Of a DNA stretch of 34,482 nt, positions 1 to 12,500 are shown one piece after another; within the stretch, counting starts at the first letter, position 1, and each line of letters opens with the position of its first letter. The DNA comes from Pinguiococcus pyrenoidosus. Its lineage: Eukaryota; Sar; Pinguiophyceae; Pinguiochrysidales; Pinguiochrysidaceae. The notes under the pieces were generated by a model. The model ran no database searches, was not told the origin of the DNA, and was given only the letters and a program-made list of their open reading frames with translations. A program made the translations under genes and the position numbers. Where the stretch lies: contig JAAMXY010002156.1 in assembly GCA_019677205.1 (NCBI GenBank), positions 1-34,482 on the forward strand, in the 5' to 3' direction.

Positions 1-23
1 GGGGGGCGGGGGGGGGCGGGGCG
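1..23. repeat. G-rich low-complexity edge
   Basis: Almost pure G interrupted by three C residues at the left edge of the window. It looks like a homopolymer tract or a contig-edge artefact. Confidence 0.7.
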
Positions 24-510
24 GCCACATCCCCAAGGGCTGTACCAGCTGTTCAGACGGTTGGCAAACTTGCACGGCTCAGCAGATTGCGCTATGGGAC
101 GCCTTTTCACGCTCTCCATCGCTTGTGAGAGACAGCAGATATCACCGTGAAGTTCTGCTCCGCCTCTCTCCTATGCTGGAGAGTCGAAGCGCCAGTTAAC
201 GCGAGATGGAATGCGAATAGAACCGCTCCAATGCAACGAAAAGTCCACCTCGCCGGCGCACTCCTTGCGAAATTTTGATGACTGGAGGGGACGGAACAAT
301 CAGCACCAGAAATGGCAACGCTAGGACGGAAAGGCGCTCCGGGAGAGGGGGGGAGGGAGCTGAAAGGAGGAGGAATGAAAGGAAAACGCGATTGATTCTA
401 TTTGGTTTTGGCTCCGAGCAAGACGTGACTTCCTTCGAGCTTTCGAGGGGGCAGGCATCTTCCACAGCATGCGTTCGTTGAGAGCCGGACTCCTATATCG
501 GCCTGGCCTT
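24..510. other. Sequence 3' of the dynein gene, no supported gene
   Basis: This stretch follows the dynein stop codon on the minus strand and should hold its 3' UTR. A plus-strand frame runs open from the window edge to a stop at 197-199 but has no ATG at its start and no recognisable motif. It could be the last exon of a gene outside the window, but nothing confirms that. Confidence 0.4.
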
Positions 511-515
511 TTATT
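510..515 (-). terminator. Candidate polyadenylation signal overlapping the dynein stop codon
   Basis: AATAAA on the minus strand overlaps the TAA stop of the dynein's last exon. Position relative to the stop is unusual, so it may be coincidental. Confidence 0.3.
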
Positions 516-3500
516 CTTGGAGGTCAAGAAGTAAGCAAACACCCCTGCGGAGAAGAAGAACCGAAAAGCGAGCATGATGATTAGCATCTGGTGCAGCTCA
601 CGCATGGCCAGACAGAGCTGGCTGGTTTGGCGTCTCCTACCTTTCAATCCAGAAGGATTGCGGCCGGGTCGAAGGAAGCTTGAGAAACTGTACAAAGTTT
701 GAGGAGTGGCCCGTTGTCTTGAGGATGCCCCGCCTGTCCGGCGTCTTGTAGAGCGGGCAGTTGTAATGCGGATAGGTACGAACGTCTGACGTTCGCTTCG
801 GCTCAAACCACACGATCGGTGCGCTCGAGAAGAGGACCTTCGGGAGCGACTCCGCCAGCGCGCTGTCTTCCGCAGACCAGCGCGCTCCCTCGAGGAACAT
901 TCCACGGCAGTAGACTCCGTCTTCGGGGGGTCGATCATAGCCCGATTCTGGCATGACTTCGTAGTCGAACTCGATGTTGTCGATGGGGACGGTGAACTTC
1001 CGTGCGAAGTTCTGATTCGCGCCTGTGAGGAACGCCTGCGTGAAGAAGAAGCCCGCTATCCAGAACACGGCAGGCGCATGCTCGTTCAGCCAGGCCCCGA
1101 AGAAGTCGAGCCGTAGCAAAAGGTCCGAGACGTATGGTCCGAGCTGCTTCAGCGATGGGTAGGACTTGGGCTTCCACAGCATCGGAATCCGCCCAAAGTA
1201 CAGGTCGTTCCCAAGCTTGTCAAGCTCAACGGACATAACGACAAGGCCCTTCACCGCCTTTTGGATCGTCAGGAGGGATCTGCGGATGGTCGCCGTCAAG
1301 TTGTTGAAGCGCAGCAGCTCCTGGCAGAGCACGGTGTTCATGCTCTCGTCCCATTTCACGGGGTACTTTAGCTGCGCCTCTTCCATGTCATACGGGGCTG
1401 GAAGCCGCGCGACCACGTCACTTGCTACGGACAGAATAATCCCCTCGCGGTCTCCACCACCGCCTCCGCTGCCCTCGTTCGACTCCGTCAGCATCACCGC
1501 ACGAAAGAGCTCGTCTGTGTCCTTCTTGTCCTTGGTGATGCTGGCGTTGTCATGCAGTCCGAACACCTCCGGTCCAGCGGAGAGCGGAAGCGCATCGATG
1601 AACTCCAGGTAGTCCTCGTATGATCCGTCCGGTGGGACGACGTAGATCCCAGAGTCGGAGAGCGCGGCGCCCTCCCGAAGAACCGCGGGGTCGTAGAAGC
1701 GATGCAGAAGCGAGTTGAGGAGGCGGCGATCCTTGTCATCCGTGACTCTCCCGCCGTAGTTGCACTCGCCAACGGTGTAGCGCAACGCCTTCCACGGGAT
1801 CTCGTCGTTGTCGTCAAGGAAGAGCTGGAGCTGCTGCACGCTGACCTTGAGGTCGCTCTGATTGAACCCATACGGGATGTTCCACCCGAGCGGACCGTAC
1901 AAGCGCCGCTCCTGGATGATCGCGTGGAAGAAGCACAGGCCGTACAGGATGTGCCTGAACTCCGGGCCCTTCGTGCACTGGGAGTAAAACTCCTCGTCGG
2001 AGATGGGATCCGCCTTGAAGGAGCCGATCAAGTTGGCGCGCAAGCCCTTCGGCGGCTCGATCGTCATCTTCACTCCATTCTGAAGAATTGCCACCGGGAA
2101 CACCTTGCTGGGGGACGTTGTACACCACAGCCGGAACTCCTTATGCGTGCTCTCTGGGTCCATCTCCTCGACGATGCGCTCCAGGCTATTCATCCACGAA
2201 GGCGCCAGGCTGTAATGGTTTGGATTGCGCGCGAGCACAAGACACAGACGAGTGTTAGTGCCAGATAGGTTCCCCATCGATCCGTAGGGCTTCCACGATT
2301 CCTTACCTGCAGTTCTGCAGAACAACCCACGTTCCTTGCTCGCGGCCCTTCTCGATCAGCCGCTCCGCAATGGGCCCTTGACCTTGCCCCAAGGACGTGT
2401 ACGTTGGCTCTGGCTTGTGCATGGTCTCCGCAGCCTTTATGATGGCGCCCATCGGATCGGAACCGGGTGAGAGGATGAACACGAGCGGCGTCAGCGAGGA
2501 GGAGTCCTCGTAGCAGGCCCGCAGGTCAAAGGCGGGGGGCTTGACGTATTTTTCGGTCATGATCTCGACGACGTAGTTCTGCACTGCAGACCAGACCTTG
2601 TCAAGCCGGAGGCATCGAAGGACGCAAAGGCGCTTCAGGCCAGTCAGCTTGCCGTCCCACTGCTCCGGCAGCGCCTCTTCGTGGGCCTCGGGGGCATCAA
2701 AGATCCGTTTCCAGTCGGAGAGCTCGAGCGGAAAAGCTTCCCGAAGGCCGGAGAACGCGGGGAGCTGGCTGAGCCGACAGAACAGGCCCCAAGCCTTGTC
2801 CGTGAGCCACTCGGGAGCCGGGTTCGGGTGCGGATTCTCCATGGCGACGCCACCAGTCAGTAGGAACATCCACTCAGCCGCATCGACCAGATCCTTGGAC
2901 TGCTGGATCCTGACCGTGAGCAAGAACGAGAAGACCAGCTTGTCCTTCTCCAGCAGCGAGCGGCACACGTTGTTGTAGAGACTGTAGAGGAAGTGCTCGT
3001 TCAGGTTCTTGAGGCGTTGCTCCACCTCCTTGGCCTTCTCGGACTTCCGAATGCTCGCCACGAAGAGGTTGATGAACCACGTGAGCGAGTATTGGTACAC
3101 CGGCTCGATGTTGGCGAGGTCCGAAATGCAGAAGAAGAGCACCTGCGAGTCGAAGGCGATCGGGTTGTACGAAGATCGCACGCGGTCAATCTCCTGCTCA
3201 GTCTTCTCGGCAACCTCTTGCTTCTCCTTGATCTCGTCCGAGACGACCTTTGACTGCGTGAGGGTGTTGATGGCGTCCTCGTTCTCAAGAATGTTGCCCT
3301 CTGCGCTGCTCAGGATGTGCAGAATCTGATCCTCGATCTCCTTGAGTTTCCGCTTGTTCTCCGCCCCTTCCAGCACGAGGCGATTCTTCGCTTCTTCCAG
3401 GTCTGCGCGCTCTTCCGAGACCACGATGCCAAGCAGCTGATCCTGGAGGCCCTCTGGCGTGATCATGAAATTCAGCAGTGTCACTTTCACAGCCGTCTCG

Positions 3501-6500
3501 GGCAAGTAGTGAGGATTCCTCAGCTTCGTCGTGATGTAGAATCTAAAGTCCGGGGAGTACTCGATCGTCGAGTCGCCCAGCCGGATGCAGTCCACGCCCC
3601 CTTGCTTGAAGACTTGCTTCAGCAGCAGAGGCTCGAGGGAAGGATCGAGCTCCTCGCCCACATTCTCCAGCAGCACGGGTGTTCCGAACTGAATCGCATT
3701 CTCGAGCGTCCGCATGTAGTTTGCGTCCGTGAGCTTGCATACTTGGATTCCCTTCTCCTTCTCCATGTTCCGTATCCACTTGTTGGCCTGCCCCTGGGGG
3801 TCGATCATCAGTGGCCATCTTCTTGAGTTGAAGATGACGATGCCATTGTCTATGCTGAAGCCGTCCGTGGGGAGCCCGTTGATGTTCCAGTCCCGGATCA
3901 TCACCGGCTCGCCCAGCGTGCTCGAGAGCGTCACCGTGGTGCTACACGGAATGCCCATGTCTTTGCAGGTGGCGATCCACTCCGAGAGCTGCTGGGCCCG
4001 GAAGGCCGCCGTGAAGGGGCCGAGGTACGCGATGACGCCCGCCGAGATGAGCACGTCTCCGGTCAGGTTCTTGTACGCCTCGCTCAGATCGATCACGTTC
4101 TGGCGCCAGCGGGTCTTCTCTCCGCCCAGTCCGCCGATCAGAGCCTCTGCACGGACGAGCTTCTGGTTGCAGAGCTCCACCTCCGCCTCCAGGTCGTCTT
4201 TCTTCTTGAGCGCAGCGTCGTACTGGTCCTGCAGGGCCTGCAGCTCGTCCTGGACAGCCTTCAATTCCCCTTGCTTTTCCGCAAGCTCTGCCATCGTAAT
4301 GGCCAGCGTCTGCTCGGCCTCTGCCAGGGCCGCTCGCTTTGGGGCCACGACCTTGGCCACGCGGTCGTAGGTGACCATCGCACGGACCCACTTGCACATC
4401 CCCGCACAAGCGCTGCTGGCCTTCTCGGCGGCTTCCACCGTGAACTTGTCGTTCTCGATGTACTCGTCCTTGATCTTCTTCAGGATCTTCGGATTGATGT
4501 TGTCCTTGTCGTAGCTCTTCAGCGTCGGGATGAAGTTGGTGTCGCTCATCATCTTCTGACTCGGGCCCCAGAAGTCCATTATCCGTCGCGTAGGGTCGTT
4601 CGGGTCGGGCACGCGCGCCGGCTTGATGCTCAGCATGACGCACACAGCCTCGCACACGACCTTCACGACTGCGGGGGGGTTGCCAAAGTTCTTAACCTCG
4701 TTGATCTCGGCCTGCTTGATGGTGTCCAAGGCCTTCAAGGCAGCCTCGAGGGCCGGAAGCGCCTCAGCAAGGTCCGCTTCCACGCCATCCTTCTGCCGCT
4801 GGCATTCGTCCGCCTCGGCTTGCGCAGCTGCCGCGTCCTTGCCCACCTCCTCCTCCTTCTGGCGCACGCCAGGAAGCTTGGCCTGAATCTGCTCCATGAG
4901 TGCGTCCGTGTCGATCTGCGCTTGCTTGAGCTTCGGCTGCAGGTCGATCAGCTCCTTTTGCATGCCCTGCACGTTCCCTTCCGCAAAGTCCAGCTTCTCC
5001 AGGCCCACTTCGTATCTCTTCCGTTGAGCATCTACCTGGGCTCGCTTCTGGTCCAGCGAGGCCTTGAATGCGAGGATGAGCTCCAAGTACGAGGTCGGCG
5101 TGACGTAGTTGATTCTACCGAGTCGCTTCTTGAAGGCCTCGCTTAGCTCAAAGATGGACACCTGGAAGTACTGACAGCAGTCCACCACAGCATGGCGCAC
5201 TTCCTCCTTGGGGAAGGGCACGGTCCGCAAGAATCGCTCGGCGACAGCCACCAACGCGTCCTTTGGCCAAGCCGTGAACCAGTCGATGGCGCAGCAATTG
5301 ATCAAGGAAGGGAAGAGGAGGAGCCGCTTCCGGAAGGCGTCTCCGATCGGTGAGAACGCCAGGACGATGTGGAGCTGCGTTCGGACGCGTTCGATGAAGA
5401 AGGCATACAGCTGATTCTGGGTCATATCAGCAGCGGCCTTGCCGAACTTCTGCTTTGCGAAAGGTCGGACGCTTTCGCAGATGGCCACCTTTTCGTCGTT
5501 CGGGAAGATGTTGGGGACCTCGCCGTAGTTGAGCATGTTGTTGATGTCCTCGACGAACACCTCCTTCTTGATCTGGGAGTCGCTGAAGAGGAACACCAGA
5601 GGCTGCGACCCCGTCCCCGCGGAGATCAGGACCCGCTTCAGGTCCTCGCGCCACTCCGTCATGTTGTAGCTCTTGCTGATCTCAATCTGAATCACGCTCG
5701 AACCCGCCATGTGCGCCGCCAGGCGTGCCAACGACTGCCGGCCGGAACCTCCAACGCCCACCAAGAGAGCGTTCCCTCCCGGCATCTTCAGCACGCGGCT
5801 GATCCGGCTCACGTGCTCGATGGCGAACATGAACATGACGAGGTTCATGGGCTTGCGGCTCACGCTGTTGAAATCCTCCAAGTAGCCTTCGATGCGTTCC
5901 TGCAGAACCTGGCTATCTTTCACTTCCTCGTAGGGACGATTCTCGACCTCTGGTTCAGTGAGGTAGTCACCGAAGAACAGCATTCGGAGGTGGTCTCTCG
6001 TCACGTTCCCCCCCTGGTCACCCTTCAGATGCGCGAACACGTCAGAGAAGCGAACCTTGAAGTGTTCGGCCACCATCTTCTCCAGGTGTCCGTGGAACCA
6101 GTCGCGGTCAGCGTCGTCGATCAGCCGATCGCCGAACACGCGAAGCGACTCGTGGCACCACAGCCGCGCAAGCTCCCCTTTCCCGAAGGTATCCGAAGAC
6201 GGCACCATCAGCATGCCCTGGATGACGCGGCTGAAGTCCCGCAGGTTGAAGACGTAGTGGCTCTTCTTGGGCGTCGGAAGCAGCTCCTCCATCACCTTCC
6301 GGTACGTGTGCAGAGTCGCAGCGACGATGCCCTTCTCTGCGCCCACTGTATCAGCAGCGAAGGTCCTGTTCCCCATGAACCACTCGACAATCGTTCCGAA
6401 GATCCGCGTCAGCGTGTCGTTGTCGAAGGCGTCGAAACACAGGAGATTGAAGTGGCGAAGCATCCGCGGTGTGATGTGATTTCGGCCCCCTCCCGGAGGG

Positions 6501-9500
6501 CCCATCGCGGCGACCACAGTCGTGTCGATGATGCTGCGCCAGCTCATCTCCTTAAGGTCGTACCATCCCTTGCAATCGACCAGCTGCCGGAGAAGCTCGA
6601 TGGGCGGCTGCGCGCCGTACTCCTCCACCTCGGGCATGTTCAGGTCGTCGACAAAGATGATCGCACTCTGGCCCATGGGCGGGCCGTACACGCCCTTTCG
6701 GCGCTTGTCTAGCTTTCCATCGATGATGTCCTGCGTCATGTTGGCCGACGTCTTGGCGCTGAAACCGAGGCCCAGTGGCTTGAACTTGCTTTGGTCCAGC
6801 TCCTTGGTGATCGTCTGCGTGATGTATGCGCTCTTACCCGTGCCCGTCGGCCCCACCACGAGGGTTGGGAGCCCCGCGGGAACGAGCTTCTTCAACAGGA
6901 AGCTCATCTGCGCAGTGTACTTCGTCGCGACCACAATGGAAGAGTATGCTGCATTCGCTGCGATGTCCATCTGGGGGAGGGTCTCGACCCACTGCTTCCA
7001 CCTGCTCTCTGCCGCCAAGAAGACGTGCTCGTAGCAGCTGCCCTTCGTGGGTACGCTGGCCGCCAGCTTCGGCGTCTCCTCGGGCACTTCGTACCCACGC
7101 ATTGCCAGCGCATTCATCACCGCTCCGTGCTCACGAACGTGATTGACGTCTTCAAGGCAAGCCTTTAGGAAATCAGAGAAGCGCGACTGGGTGTCCGACC
7201 AGCCCGAGCCGCCGATGCCCCAGATGACCGCGAAGAGGAAGCTGCCGTCGATGATCTGCATTCGGGCCTTGAGCACCTTCTTGTCGATATCGGGGTCTTC
7301 CTCGTCGTCTGGTGGAAAGGATGCGACGGTGATGCCCTCCGGGAGGGCGATCACCTCGGCTAGCATGGTTTGGAGGATGTTGAGAGTCGCGCGGACCAGG
7401 CTAGAGTCGACGGTGGGAGCCATCTCGCTCCCTTCTCGTCGAATGAAGCATAAGCAAGGGTCCACGAAGGTCTCGAAGTAGCTCGTCAGCAAGGAGCACT
7501 CGGCTCCCGTGAGAAGAAATCCAGGCTTCGGGGCGGTCGAGGAAGCTGCATCGTCAAGCTTGGTCTTCGAGAGACGATGATGGTCCAGCCATGTGTCGAC
7601 AAGCGGCTTCCAGCCCAGCTGCTCCGGCTCCATGTAGATCATGCCGCAGCGGGAGACTGTGGCCGGGGACGCCACGAGCAGGTCCATCGGCTCGAAGATC
7701 ATCGACATGGTGTCATCCATGGCAATGATTTCCCCGGACATGAGGCAGAGCTTCTTGTTGTCGTCGAGCACGGTGTTCATGTTCTCGATCCAAATCGCGT
7801 CGACGGGGCCGTCGAAGATGATCCACTTCCGATCCTCCGGGTTCCCCACCTTCGACTGCGCTGCGTTGCGGTAGTTGATTGCGAGGATGCCGTCGGACCA
7901 TTCGTGGGTGACGTCGTCGAACTGGCCGTAGAGCTGACCCATCGTGATACTAAGGAGCGTTGCCATCCATCGATGCGGTTGGTGAGATGCGCACAGCCGA
8001 GGGCCATCCGATCCGTTTACTCATTTTTTTTTCCTACCTCTTCGGGTTCATGATGAGCTTCAGAACCTTGCTCCATCGCGTGTCGTCTGGGAAGCGAGCG
8101 TGAAGAAGGCCTAGCGTGTCTCCTAGCGTGTACAAGTTAGAGCTCTTGCCGGCGAAGGGCATGCCGACCACCATGAACCCGTGCCGAACGACCATCATGT
8201 CGTAGGTCTCCACACACTTCTCCCAGAGATAGTCGACCGGCTGCAGTGACGCCCCCTTGCAGACGTCCTTGAACGCCTGCTTCATCTGCGAGCGATCTGC
8301 CTCGGGTACGGTGACGCCCGGAAAGAGATCGCCCACGATTCCATTGAAAAGCGGGACGTCGGGCGCCAGAAACTTGGGAAGGTTCACATCGATGATGGAC
8401 CGAAGGACTAGGACGTCTTCAGGGAGATGACCCTCGCTGCGCTTCAGGTTTCCGGCAGCGCGGAGCACGGCCATGACAGCGCGCATGCCGTAGTCATAGT
8501 GCTTCTGGTCCGACAGCTGCTCAGAGCATAGCCGATAGCTGTTCGAACGGGATTAGCCAAATCGTTAGCCAAAACGTCGTCAAGCCGAGACCGCATCATG
8601 GAAGAGAGACTTACGCGCTGACAAGTTTCACGGCCATCGGTTTGGCCTCTGCGTAGCCGAAACTGTTTACCATTCGCCACCGGGAGCACAGTGAGCTACG
8701 TCTTGACCTTCAAGTCGCAGGAAGAGAATGGAGGAACAGAAGGACGAACCTGTAGAGGATAATCTCCGAGATCATGGCATAGTCGGGGACCTGTATGTGT
8801 GAAGCGCCCTTAGTTGGCGGCTGCAAGTAGCAGGAGGATGTGCCGTGCAGAAGGTGTCCTCACCATCATCGCAACTGTCCGATAGAGCACTTTGAGGTTG
8901 TCGGGCAGCTCAGCGCGTCCAGCGTACCCTGGATTCATGGTGATAAACTGTTCCAACCCCGCACGGGGAAGACGGGAAGCTTTTTAGCGACTCGTGACGT
9001 CAGGCTTGGGCCGCAGAGCTTTCCGATTGCTTACATTGTTCGCCGTCGGCACGAGACGCAGCACGACGCCCTCGAACTCGAACTCTTCCGCCCGCCGGTG
9101 CTTCGCTTGGATGATGCACAGCACCTGCTGGGCGACCACGGAGAGCACCTCGAGCTGAATGCGGTTGAACTCGTCAAAGCACGCCCATGCCCCGGACGCA
9201 GCCAGGCCTTTGAAGAATTTCCCCATCGCAATGTAGTCAAGGCCGTCGGAGCAGTCTAAATGGGGAAGAGAGATATTGGCGTTGCCTTAGCCTTCCGACG
9301 GTCACGTGGTAGCATCATGGTCCATCCATCCAGTGCACGCACTTGTCACCACGCAAGCGATGGCCATCGCTTTGCTCAGGTCCTTCACCGTCTCAGTCTT
9401 TCCGGTGCCGGCCGGGCCCTCGGGAGCCCCGCCAAGGTTGAGGTAGATGGCGCCGATCAGCGTCCGGTAGCAGCGATCAGTAAGTGGAGTGATGACGAGG

Positions 9501-12500
9501 CGGCCGTTGTTCCCGAGATACTCGTTGCCGTACAGCTGAGTGGCGTTGATCATCTTGCACTCCACAGAAGCCGGCTTCCCGGTGACGGCGGACTCCCGCG
9601 TGGGGCGCCAATAGTATCTCAGCTGCGCCAGCCAGTCAAAGTCGGTCACGCTCTTCACTTTCAGGCCACCCAACATCTTCACGGTGTCTCGGTTGTGCAC
9701 GTCCATCACCACCAGCGCACCCAGCGCCGTGCGGAGCGCCTTGGGAAGATCGCCGCGGACGAGCTGAACAATTTCTAGAAGCTGAGCCACGAGAAAGTCG
9801 TACAGAGAGAGCAGCCCCTCCCCTGCCTCTCCCTCGCTGATGGCCTTCTCAACCTGCTGCGTCCAGACGGTCTGATTGCAGCAGAGCACGACCTGGCCCT
9901 GCCAGTTCTTCACCCAATCCGTCCGCGGGGTCTCGGCGTGGTCCTTCATCGAGACGTCGATCCAGTGCGCCACCGACTTCCGCATCGTCACCTCGACCTC
10001 TCCCAGCCACTGCTCTACGTTGCCACCGGAGTTCTTGGGGTTGATCGGACGTTGCTGAATCTCTCCGTACGGAAACTCGACGCGCTCTCCCTTGGGATCT
10101 CTCATCGCCGCGATCTGGAGGTCTTCCAAGAACTCCAGCGTGCCAATGCCATCGAAGCACTTCTTTAGGTGGGGCTGCACGCGCAGCGGGTCCTTGGTCT
10201 CCGCCAGGATCTCCAGCAGCTCGTCGTTAGACAGGAAGTAGAACCTGGGGAACGACAGGCGCTTCGTCTCCAGGTAGTCGTTCAAGCCCTTCTGAATTGT
10301 GTCGAGCTTCTCGTTGCCCTCGATCAAGCTCTGCAAGAGGCCCTCCCGGCGCGCCACGGTCAAGACCTCGGGCGCCTCCGTCGTCTCTGCCATCGACGCG
10401 CGCCAAGTGCTATCAACTTGGCGAAAGAGCCTTCCCTCCGTCGGCATCTGCTTCATGATGTCATCGGAAGAGAAGATCGGCTCCAGGTACATCCACGTGC
10501 CCTGCATCTTCAGCCAGTTGTCGAGGATATCCTGCAGCTCCGTCAAGGTCGTCTCCCACTGCGTGATGCGCTCGAGATACGGCTTGATGTAGCGAGAGCC
10601 TCTCATCGCCTGCGTCTTCACGATCTGGTCGTCCAACAGCTGCTGGATCTCGTCGACGGAGCAGAGGATGTAGGTGCCCGTGTTGCGGTGCGCCTTCGTC
10701 TCGAAGGCCAGTCCCGTCCACTCCTCCTCCATCTTGTCCATGTTTTTCTCGAGCGCGTACTCCTTGGATGCCGCCACGCACGTGTCTTCAATGCTGGCGG
10801 TGTGATGATGGAGTCCCAACTCGACCATCTGTCGGAGATTGGCGTCGTCACCGGCTTCGATGACGAGCCCCGTCTGGGCCTCCATCGCCCTCCAATGCCG
10901 GTCGCTGATGCCGGGCGTGCAGAGGAGCTGCATGAGGGGCACCTGCTCCCGGAGAAACGCCTTGACCCGCTCAGCCATGCAGGACGCCGCCCTCCGGGGG
11001 ACCTCGCGGGCCTCTCCCTCCTGCTCCAGCTTCTTGCTGACTTTGACGAGCTCCCGCATCTTCTCCTCCGCCTCGCGCTCTACCGCCTCGGCATCGACTG
11101 CGGCCAGCGGCGTGCGGTTCCACTCCTCCAGAGATTCCAGAATCGACCTGGTGGCCGTCCAGCAGCGGGCCAACGGCTCGAGGGCCTTGCGAATCGCATA
11201 GATCTGCTCGAGGTTCTCCGGCACCTCCAGGCGCAGAATGGCCTGCTCGTCCCGAACGCGCTCGGCCTCCTCTTCTGCGCGCTGCAGGTCACTTGTGATG
11301 GCCTCCACGCGACTGTGCAGGTTTTTGATGTCCGCATACTTGGGAATCCCTTCCTCGCCGAGACGGCCGCCCTCGGCGAGCTTCTCCACTTTCTTCTGCA
11401 GCACCACGATGTCTCGCGCCAGATGCTCCTGCTGGCCCTCCACCACCAAGCTGAAGTCCTTCTTGGCACGCTCTTGGATCTCAAGGCTCTGCTGGCGAAT
11501 CTGCCGCATCTTCGCGGGCCACTCCCAGCTTCGCGTGATCATGGCCTTGTCGTCCTTCTCGAACGACGACTTGCAGCTCAAGAGGAACGCCACCCGCGGC
11601 GTGACCTGGCCGTGGTACTCGTCGTTGAGCTGCAGCAGCAGCTGCGTGGCCTCGGCAAAGAACTTCTGCAACTCATCCAGCTCCTGCGAGTCCGCGGGCT
11701 CCTTGAGCAGGCAGGCGGCGATTCTGGAGAATTCCTCGTGCATCTTCGACAGGTGCTCCCGGTTGTCGCGCTCGATGGTGTTCACGTACATGTCGTGCAC
11801 CTCGTCGGCCTTGCGCGTGAGGATCTCCTTCATCTCGACGGCTCTCACCGCAAAGAGCGGGAAGTACACGGTGTCGGGAATGAGAGCGTGAAGCTCATCG
11901 CGCCTTTCTCGCAGGCGCTGAGCGGCCTCGCTCAGCGTGGCCAGACTGTCTACCGTGCGCTCTCCGAATTCCCGCGCATCCAGCATCTCGCGAGCCGCAC
12001 GCTCGGCCTCGCCATTCAGGAGATCTTCGAAGCGCTCGAAGCGCTGGAGAAGAGCCGCCGGACCTTGGAAAAAGTGCGCCAAGTCGTGGCAGAGGCTCCG
12101 CTTGGCGTCCACCACTTGCTTGTCCCCTTCTCGCATCCCGGCCGGTCCCAACTTCCGCGGCTGCGCGCTTTCCGAATGGAGGACGTCTGTCGACTTGACG
12201 TAGATATCTACCTTGCCATCCGGCACGGCGACCTCGCGGCTCGTCCTAGTCAACGTGTCCACGCAGCTGCACAGCGCCTCCTGAATCGCGCGCAGAGACG
12301 GCTCGAGCGTCACGGGACCGGTCAGGGCAGCTTCGTTCTCCAGAACGCCGTCCACCCGGCCACTTTCGTCAATCACGTCGACAGCAGCTTCGGGCAGCAG
12401 GTAGAGAATAAGGACCGAGTTGTCAAAGCGATTCGGCTCGCGAAAACTGGAGAAGAAGTGCCGAAAGCACTCGACGGAGGCTTCACAGGAGCTCCTCACT

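Noticed and set aside
2-199. Possible last exon of a plus-strand gene at the left edge
   Set aside because: The frame is open to a stop at 197-199, but no homology, splice evidence or start could be shown.
5369-6712. Plus-strand open frame of 447 codons opposite dynein AAA3-AAA4
   Set aside because: It is antisense to the P-loop-containing dynein exon and has no motif of its own.
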